Shown piece by piece: positions 19,487-26,386 of a stretch of DNA of 26,386 nt (position 1 is its first letter; each line of letters begins with the position of its first letter). The DNA is from Geosiphon pyriformis (lineage: Eukaryota > Glomeromycota > Glomeromycetes > Archaeosporales > Geosiphonaceae): positions 7,565 through 33,950 of the forward strand of contig JAAOMT010000464.1 of the NCBI GenBank assembly GCA_016748015.1. The letters are read 5' to 3'. Below the pieces are notes generated by a model that worked only from the letters and a program-made list of their open reading frames with translations, was not told the origin of the DNA and did not search any database. Made by a program: the position numbers and the translations under genes.

Positions 19487-20415
19487 ATGGGTTGCGCTTC
19501 TTCAATTGGAAACGCAAATTTACTTCTCGATAGCCTTGTGAAAACGACGAAAAATGAGGTAAAAACATTTGAACTGTATTCAAAAGCAGCAGAGGCAGGA
19601 AATACAAATGCACAATACAATCTTGCGCTTTGTTATGCTAATGGAGAAGGAACGACAAAAGATTTAGAAAAAGCATTTGAATTCTATTCAAAAGCAGCAG
19701 AGGCAGGAAATACAAATGCACAATACAATCTTGCGCTTTGTTATGCTAATGGAAAAGGAACGAAAAGAAATTCAGAAAAAGCATTTAAACTCTATTCAAA
19801 AGCTGCAGAGGCAGGAAATACAAATGCACAATATGCTCTTGGATGGTGTTATGAAGATGGAAGGGGAACGACGAAAAATTCAGAAGAAGCATTCGAACTC
19901 TATTCAAAAGCTGCAAAGGCGGGCCATTTAAATGCACAATTCAATCTTGCACTTTGTTATGCTAATGGAGAAGGAACGACAAAAAATGAGGAAAAAGCAT
20001 TTGAACTCTATTCAAAAGCAGCAGAGGCAGGAAATACAAATGCACAATACAATCTTGCGCTTTGTTATGCTAATGGAAAAGGAACGAAAAGAAATTCAGA
20101 AAAAGCATTTGAATTCTATTCAAAAGCAGTAGAAGCGGGAAGTTAGTTGCACAATGCAATCTTGAATATGATTATCTAAATGGATCGGACACAGTAAAAA
20201 ATCTAGAAAATTGGGGAATCCAAGTCAAAAATTTATATAAACGTTATTCAAAAATACCAGATTCGGATAATATAAGTGTACTATATAACCTTGGATGGTG
20301 CTATCAAAATGGATTAGGAACAGCGAAAAACCTTGAAAAGGCATTTGAACTATATTTCTTTGGTGTAATTTTTGTGAATCATCACGATTCTCAAAGACTT
20401 GGGTACATGGAATAG
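19487..20415 (+). CDS. Sel1-repeat protein (N-terminal part of a probable Sel1-kinase fusion, frameshifted)
   Basis: I place the start at the ATG at 19487 (context AAAACATGGG) rather than the non-ATG extension at 19460. The protein then begins MGCASSIGNANLL, with Gly2, Cys3 and Ser6 matching the N-myristoylation plus palmitoylation pattern and suggesting membrane anchoring. Five near-identical Sel1 repeats of 36 residues follow (pattern AxELYSKAAEAGNTNAQ then NLALCYANGxGT), forming an alpha-solenoid used for protein-protein contacts. In the first frame a TAG ends the ORF at 20144-20146 inside repeat 6. In the neighbouring frame repeats 6 to 8 continue (VAQCNLEYDYLNG, LYNLGWCYQNGLGTAKNLEKA) until TAG at 20413-20415. 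A one-base loss near 20138-20142 explains the switch. The kinase that follows is back in the first frame, so a second opposite indel near 20380-20400 is implied. Either the gene is a recent pseudogene or the assembly has errors here. Confidence 0.75.
19570..20130 (+). repeat. 108-bp tandem coding repeats (Sel1 units)
   Basis: Five units of 108 bp. Units two and five match base for base over almost their full length (for example from TATTCAAAAGCAGCAGAG to AAATTCAGAAAAAGCATTTGAA). Unit three is the most diverged (ALGWCYEDGRG). Such DNA identity, beyond what protein selection demands, indicates recent unit duplication or gene conversion. Confidence 0.9.
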
Positions 20416-21642
20416 TGGAAATGATAATATTAATCACTATATAAAATATATACAAAGCACTTCCGAAAGCTGTAGGGAATATTTGGAATGGATTTCTCCT
20501 AACGAGATGATATTTTTAGATCAGGTGGGAACGGGAGGATTTGGTGTTGTTAAAGAAGGCAGATGGGAGAGAGGCAAAATTCTTTTTTGGGACAAGAAAA
20601 CTCAAAAGCATGAACGAGGCGGTGTTACAAAAGTTGCTTTGAAATGTTTTAAAAATAGTCAAAATCTAGAATATATCAATTCAAATGAGGTATTTTCTTT
20701 TAAGAATATTGTTAAATTTTAAATCTTATTCTAACACGTGAAAACATCTTAATTTAGTTCATTGCGCATCTACATTGTGCCTTTTGCAAATACATCCTTG
20801 AATTCTATGGGATCACAAAAGATGTTGTAACCAACGAATTCGTTATGATTTTACCATTTGCAGAACATGGGGACCTTAGAGCTTTTCTAAAGATGAACAA
20901 TGATACTTTTACTTGGGATATGTTTCTTCGAATTCTTTTTCAAATCGCTGGTGGCCTACGATTTATACATGACTCAAAACTCGTGCATGGGGACTTACAT
21001 CCTGGAAATATCCTTGTTTTGAAATTAAACCCCTTAAAAGTAGTCATTTCTGATCTTGGATTTTGTCGTCCTGCCGATTACGCTCCACAGTCTGGGAAAA
21101 TATATGGCGTGCTTGAGTATCTCGCACCCGAGATTTGCAAGGGAGCTCAACATACTAAGTATAGCGATATATACAGCTTTACTATAGTTTCCTGTGAAAT
21201 TATTTCAGGAGAAAGACCTTTGAATAATACGGACCCTATTTACATTCAATTTGATGTGATTGATGGAAAGCGTCCTATAATTAAAAAACATACACCTCAA
21301 TGTATTCAGGAAATGATTCAAAAAAATTGGCAATATGATCAATATGGTCGTGATAGTGCAGAAGAGCTCCAACAAACAATTATTAGCGCTCGCGATAACT
21401 GTAACTTAAATGAACCTGTCCGTGAAAAAAGACTTAATTCTGAAGAGATACAAGATGGTAACCATAACACGACAAGATATAAAAGTCAATTAATCTCGTC
21501 ACTTAGAAAAAGGGAATCTGCTTCTTTTACACATGGTAAGCCTTCCATTTAATTTATTCAACATTGAACGATTTTTTTTAATACGAACGCCTTTTTTTCA
21601 GATATGGATTGTGCCATTAGCCTAAGTTATTCATTCAATTAA
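20378..21642 (+). CDS. TKL-type protein kinase domain, intact, three exons
   Basis: The frame is open from 20378. The exons end or start at 20689|20758 (68-bp intron, phase 0) and 21535|21602 (66-bp intron with donor GTAAGC and acceptor TTTTTTTCAG, phase 1), finishing DMDCAISLSYSFN at TAA 21640-21642. A lead-in CREYLEWISPNEM is followed by glycine loop VGTGGFGVV, an insert, VALK with the ATP-binding Lys, AEHGDLRAFL, HGDLHPGNIL (catalytic Asp present), SDLGFC (DFG position), LAPE, and SDIYSFTIV. All key residues are there, so catalysis on Ser/Thr (or Tyr) is plausible. The only ATG before the loop is at 20507, which would cut off the conserved YLEWI lead-in. The frame equals that of the first Sel1 segment. 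Both points argue that this is the C-terminal half of a Sel1-kinase fusion rather than a separate gene. If the second intron is not used, the end is at 21552 (GKPSI). Confidence 0.8.
20690..20757 (+). other. 68-bp intron in the kinase
   Basis: GTATTT donor and ATTTAG acceptor. Splicing joins SNE to FIAHLHCAF without a frame change and removes an in-frame stop, and the kinase motifs on both sides then lie in one frame. Confidence 0.85.
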
Positions 21643-24600
21643 AAATAGAAACGCACGAAATCAGTAAGCACTTGATATTCTTATTACTATTTATATTTAT
21701 ATTTATATTTAACTATAAAATCGTTTAAACAGATGAAAAATTTTCATCAAGAATGGGTTTTTTGTAATATTTTTTCTCCAGCTTTAATTCAATTTTTTGG
21801 ATAAAGTGATTTTGGAAAAGTTTACTATAATTCACCTATTCTATTTTTAAGTGTGAGGATTATTAAATATAAAACGTTTCTTACCTTGCTAAGAATGTTT
21901 ATATGTAAATATGAAAGTATTATTTCATCAGGCTATTAGTTTTGTTGTTTTTTGATTTTTATTCTCTAGACGATAATATATGTATATATTAAATATTTAT
22001 TCTAAATTAATATATTAAATAAGTAAAAATTACTTAAGTTTAAAATGACTTATATTTTCTCAGATCAATATTATCTTTCTTTGATATAATTTATCAAAAA
22101 GGCTCACATTTTACATTTTCCCAAATGATGCAATCTAATAAAATCGTTATTCTTCAATGTAATCCATTTGATAATTTCAAAATAAAAGGAGAAAATTACG
22201 CGAGTGCGCGTAAACATTAAGAGCCTTTATTTATTTTTTTGCATAAGAGTTATCAACGCTTCAATAATAAATAATTATTAAAATCAAGGTGGATTTTGAT
22301 AATTTGATTTTCCAAATTATTTTAAATTATAATGATACTTAAAAACAGTAAAATCATAAACTATAGGTATTTTCAAAGGAATGGATTAGGGTTTTAAATC
22401 TTTATCCGAATAAGAAATTTTTCATATCCGTAAAATTCAAAACACTTTAAATCATAAAAGCAACAAAAATGGCGGGTAAGCATGAAGTAGTGTAGGGTCT
22501 ATTATAGCTTTTTAATGACAATAAAAAAAAATATCGAATCTTATTTTGAAATTGTTAGACTTTTTTGCCCTAATTTAGTATTCAAAACAATTTATTATTT
22601 AGACAAGTATTTGAATTTTAGAATTAATTAAAGTTGTCTCACAAAATTGTAAAAACTATGGCATAGTACAAGAAAAAAATTGACAATAACTTTAATTTGC
22701 AAATCAAAAGTCTTTAAAAGAGAAAACTACTAATATTTATTATAATTGTGTTCATATTTTGAAATTTAGCTTTCTATATATTAAAATTTAGATGATATTT
22801 TAATAAAATTTTTTATTTGCTTAAAATGTAATAACACATTCTGAAGGTTTTTATTGTTTATTTGCTTATTTTTTAATTCTTGTTATATATTTCTATAATC
22901 CAAAACTATGTTAATATTTCTAACAAATAGGTTAAACTTTTACTATATCATTTTTATTATTTTTTATCAATATTATTGTGATTTTATTTTTTAACTATTA
23001 AACAATAATATTGGATCCTGGTTTTTTGATTTGTCAATCTTTTAAATTTTTCAGTTATCTAATTATTACATTGAGTATAATTTGAATATGCTTAAATCAA
23101 AATTAATATATTTTGTATAAAATTTTTTGCAATTTCATTTAATGGTTAAACTCAGAAAATTAAATTAATAAAAATTGCTTAAATAATGACAGTTCAGAAA
23201 ATAATATAATTATTTATGATTATAAACAAAGATAGAAATATTTGAATAAAAATTAAAATTTCTCTGCCTATTCTAAATTTTTTGTCTTAATTCAGTTTAT
23301 GAACAGTGTATATACACGTATTTTTCTTCTTGCTATATTTAATACTGTGATACTAGATTAAATACAAACCATACTCATAAAAAATTATTAATAATATTTA
23401 AACTTAAAAAGTAAATAAATAATATATGTCTGTTTTACTGGTGTAAAATAATTTCTCATATTTATTTTAAAATTATTATTCTTTATTTTTTATATTTTTT
23501 ATACAGTCCTGCTATTTTTAAATATTTATTATTTCAGGAGATATTAATCAAAAACATTGGAGTAATGCAAAACTAAAATATTTTATTGCAAAAAAATAAA
23601 TAATAAATTCAAATTTTAATTTCTATTAAAATCAAAAGGAATATTAGCCCCACTCTAAGCGATACCAACCATTATTTGCTAAACTATGTTCAATATTTTT
23701 CCCGTTCTACAATGCCTTACATTATAATTTCAAATCATGGGAAAGTATAATTTTTTAAGCAGGAAAAGTCCATATTTGCTGTAGTTATTTGAAGCACATT
23801 TCAGTTGGAAATTTCTCTGTTTTATCTGAGAGATTCAATGGAGTATTGTTTATATTGTTAGGCTGCTGTCATTGAGATTGAGATTGATATTTCAATAGAT
23901 TAATTCTGATAAGATAAAATTAAATTTTCTGCAAAGGTTTCATTAGTTGAAAGTCTACTTCTAAATTATGTATACCTAAGTAGCTATTGTTTCCTCAATT
24001 TTTATTATTTTATCAAATTATCATTTAATGGTATCAAACATTACATTTTCCATAAGGTGGTTCTTTTTATTTTTAACATCATTCAAATTAATAACCAAAA
24101 CTTTTACCTTTACTGAAGAACTAAAAATAATATTAAATTCATTATACAGCAAAAATATACTAAGAAATATAATAAAACACATATTCTGGTTTCCAAGTTG
24201 TAAAAAGAGGAATTTTTCATGTCTTGACAAAATTTAATAAATCAGGTTATCTAATTGTTAAATGAAAAATAAAAAATAAATATTAAATTAATATATAAGG
24301 ATAGGAAAAAGAAAGCTTTATATTAAAAAGAACATTCTTAAAGGAAATAAGAAAGATAAGAAGTTGAGAAATTAACTATAATTAGACATTAACAATAAAA
24401 ACCACTTTCATAACGATGAGACTTTAGGAGAACATAAAAAGGCCATTATTTTTTCTCTTTACTGTTTAACAGTTCTAATCATAATCACATGATCAAAATA
24501 TAGAATAACTTAATTTTAATCAAATGGATAATAAAATACATAAATATAAAATTTGTATAGATAAAATTAATAGCCTAGTTGCAAAATATTATTTATATTG

Positions 24601-25229
24601 CTATGGTCAGATGTAACAAGCTAACAGATAGCAAGGAAGAACAGTATTGTATAGTAATAAAAATAATAAAAGGGTAATTCAACTTTAATCAGTGAATTGA
24701 ATTAGTGAGGATTCAATGTGTGAGATCAGTTTCATAAATATCCCAGTTGCTATTCTTTCCAAAAGGTAACAAAGAAATCTGAAGGTAGAGGGATAGTCTG
24801 TACTGTTAAAAAAAGATAACATACTGGTATAATTCTATGCCTCACGTCGGCACTCTTAGAATTCAATATCAGGTATCAGTTGTACTTTTCAGTAAACGTT
24901 TATTCAATATACTTTATAAAAACTAACAATTATACAAATCCAGAAAAGAAAAGGGAAAAGAAATAGTGAAAAGAAAATAAAAGAGTTGATATTGTCGTAT
25001 TGATCTTTGTTTTGAATGAATTTGGATGTCTTTCTACAGCTTTGGAGGTCTTGCCTATATACTCTTAAAAAGAGATCAATGATCACATCAACGACTACTT
25101 CTAAAAATAGAGTGGCTAACTAATGAAATCAGTGGCTAAGTAAAGTTTCAACCGTAACAATATTATCAAATTGATACAGGAACGATTTTCTCATGATTGT
25201 AGAGAATTTTGAAGATTGCAGGGATACGA
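21643..25229. other. 3.6-kb AT-rich gene desert
   Basis: No exon or RNA gene that I can support. There is an ATTTAT-type microsatellite at about 21685-21710. Both-strand ORFs at 24021-24237 are mirror images of each other and of AT-rich composition. A less AT-biased patch at about 24600-24900 (ATCAGGTATCAGTTGTAC near 24870) could be a degraded LTR or other repeat, but no paired copy lies in the window. Confidence 0.6.
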
Positions 25230-26015
25230 AAAACCTTAAATGTGGTTATTTTTTTTATAACAAGACATTCGTCTTTTGTTAATTTTATTATTTAATAAAA
25301 GAGTGACTTGAAAACTCGAAATGTGTACACAAATATGTCGCCAAAAAGATCATAATAAAACGAATTTTATACGGTGAAAAATGCTCAAGGAAGAGGATAT
25401 GCCCATAAAGAATTACAATTAACAAAAAATATTAATCCTTTAAAAAAATAATAGTGTCGAAACTCTATTATTGATAAACGTTCTGAAGCTAAAATTTTCC
25501 GGGAAATTAAAAAAATCGAGTATGGCGTCATAAGAATAAGCTTTACAAGCCTGATCATATCTGTGAATATATTATGGAGTAATAGCAGACAATGTTTGAA
25601 TCATTTGATTCGTGCTCCCTCACATATAACTAGTGAAAAATATATTTAATATAATTTATCCAATGATTATGACCCCCAAAGAAGCAATATTCTGCAAATG
25701 CAAGCTTGTGAAAGAACTCCAAGATAATCTTAGAATTGTGACTTTGGAATGGCCTCCACAGTTGCAAGATTTTAGTCCAATAAAAAATATGTGGAGGGAG
25801 GTTAAAATTAGATTCATCAAAACCGAAAGCTATGAAAAGAGGATGACTTGAAAGAGGCAGTCTTTATTGCTTGGAATCCTATTCCATATTCAGTTTTCTT
25901 CAATGCTTGTTTCATATCTTTTATCTATTACCAGATAAAGATTATCGTCGATAATAATTTTGTGATGGATGCACAGTATAATGAACCCATTAGGAAATAT
26001 TTGCACTTTTTTTAA
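25230..26015 (+). mobile_element. Tc1/mariner-like transposase relic (second family), most complete copy
   Basis: The leader (AATAAAAGAGTGACTTGAAA at about 25295) matches the relics at 13475-14115 and 18330-19160. N-terminal pieces follow in mixed frames: ENAQGRGYAHKEL near 25380, and VWRHKNKLYKPDH near 25530. A Q/NDxDP-like block near 25655-25675 follows, then LEWPPQLQDFSPIKNMWREV (about 25745-25805), then DDLKEAVFIAWNPIPYSVFF in the next frame (25847-25905), ending NEPIRKYLHFF with TAA at 26013-26015. WPPQ...PIKNMW is the WPPQSPDLNPIENLW signature with the catalytic Glu changed to Lys. At least three frameshifts and several stops make it inactive. The last ~130 bases are shared with the inverted arm at 5911-6042. 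The ORF at 25633-25851 is only part of this relic. Confidence 0.8.
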
Positions 26016-26386
26016 CTTTTTTGATTACTGGGAAATTAATTTAAAGATTATTAATTTATTTATTTAGTTTAATTACTTTAGAATCATGACAACGAGTAAA
26101 CAACTATTCAAGTAAAAAGTTTTATTTTTTTATTTTCTATTAGAATGCCACTTACTAAAATACATAATGGTTGTTATTGATTTTAAGCCACACTGATTGG
26201 ACTTTTATATCTGAATCAAAAATGGAACCTTGGATTTTACTGAAAAGTGATCTTTTTGAGACACTTTAAGATCAATTAGTTTAATCATTCCAATTGAAAG
26301 GGAACCTTATCAGGCCAAGAATTCTTATGACTTCACATTTCTTTAAAAAATAAATAGTTCACTCCCATTAGCATTCATTCAAATAC
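25885..26386 (+). repeat. Right arm of the ~500-bp inverted repeat
   Basis: Reverse-complement match to 5536-6042, continuing to the last base of the window, so the true arm may be longer. The first ~130 bases encode the transposase C-terminus and the remaining ~370 are non-coding. Identity to the left arm is very high, far higher than between the transposase relics, and this indicates a recent duplication or conversion event. Confidence 0.9.

Noticed and set aside
20130-20415. Idea that an intron removes the out-of-frame Sel1 block
   Set aside because: The block itself encodes recognisable Sel1 repeats, and no donor/acceptor pair with matching phase joins the flanking frames.
22469-22480. 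ATGGCGGGTAAGC, like a short first exon with a splice donor
   Set aside because: No plausible second exon in the following 2.7 kb.
24021-24237. Two ORFs on opposite strands
   Set aside because: They overlap completely and have AT-driven composition. No motif found.
24570-24900. Possible solo LTR with a TATCAG-type primer site
   Set aside because: No paired repeat, no clear TG...CA ends and no retroelement coding nearby.
1-26386. tRNA, rRNA, CRISPR or defence-operon structures
   Set aside because: No TPsiC/anticodon-like pattern, conserved rRNA block or spaced direct-repeat array was seen, and the intron-containing genes indicate a eukaryote.

Overview
The window looks like nuclear DNA of a filamentous fungus, most probably an arbuscular mycorrhizal (Glomeromycotina, Rhizophagus-like) genome. 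It is very AT-rich, has sparse genes with short GT-AG introns of 68-182 bp, and carries families that are strongly expanded in that group: BTB-BACK-TLDc proteins, tyrosine-kinase-like (TKL) kinases with a YxEW(I/V)PWERL-type lead-in, and Sel1-repeat/kinase genes. It also holds decayed Tc1/mariner transposons. The taxonomic call is inference from gene content and base composition. I see no rRNA, tRNA, CRISPR array or prokaryotic operon structure.

Layout, left to right. 1-600: a direct repeat with A-rich spacers. 753-1240: a minus-strand Tc1-like transposase relic. 1579-2190: two weak minus-strand ORFs. 3106-4610: a BTB-BACK-TLDc gene broken by one nonsense codon and one frameshift. 5536-6042: the left arm of a roughly 500-bp inverted repeat whose partner lies at 25885-26386, so the two arms enclose about 20 kb. 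6021-6296: a charged helical coding fragment abutting the left arm. 8745-9056 (+) and 9375-10846 (-): two tail-to-tail TKL kinase relatives, the first only an N-lobe remnant, the second nearly complete but with an in-frame stop and HRN in place of HRD. 11724-13197 (-): an intact four-exon multi-pass membrane protein of 370 residues. 13475-14115 (-): a Tc1 relic. 15314-16102 (+): a secreted, lysine-rich, effector-like protein. 18330-19160 (-): a Tc1 relic. 19487-20415 and 20378-21642 (+): Sel1 repeats running into an intact TKL kinase domain, probably one fused gene broken by two opposite frameshifts. Its best start encodes MGCASS, a myristoylation/palmitoylation-type N-terminus. 21643-25229: an AT-rich gene desert. 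25230-26386 (+): a Tc1 relic leading into the right inverted arm.

Taken together this is a fast-evolving, repeat-rich compartment. Expanded signalling families (BTB-TLDc, TKL kinases, Sel1) are duplicated and decaying among related Tc1-like relics, with one clean membrane-protein gene and one candidate secreted effector. The genes do not form an evident pathway. The two kinases and the Sel1 protein are consistent with the signalling repertoire of this fungal group. The least explained items are the 20-kb segment bounded by near-identical inverted arms, the acylation-type Sel1-kinase fusion, the membrane protein of unrecognised family, and the secreted lysine-rich protein with an alternative C-terminal frame.
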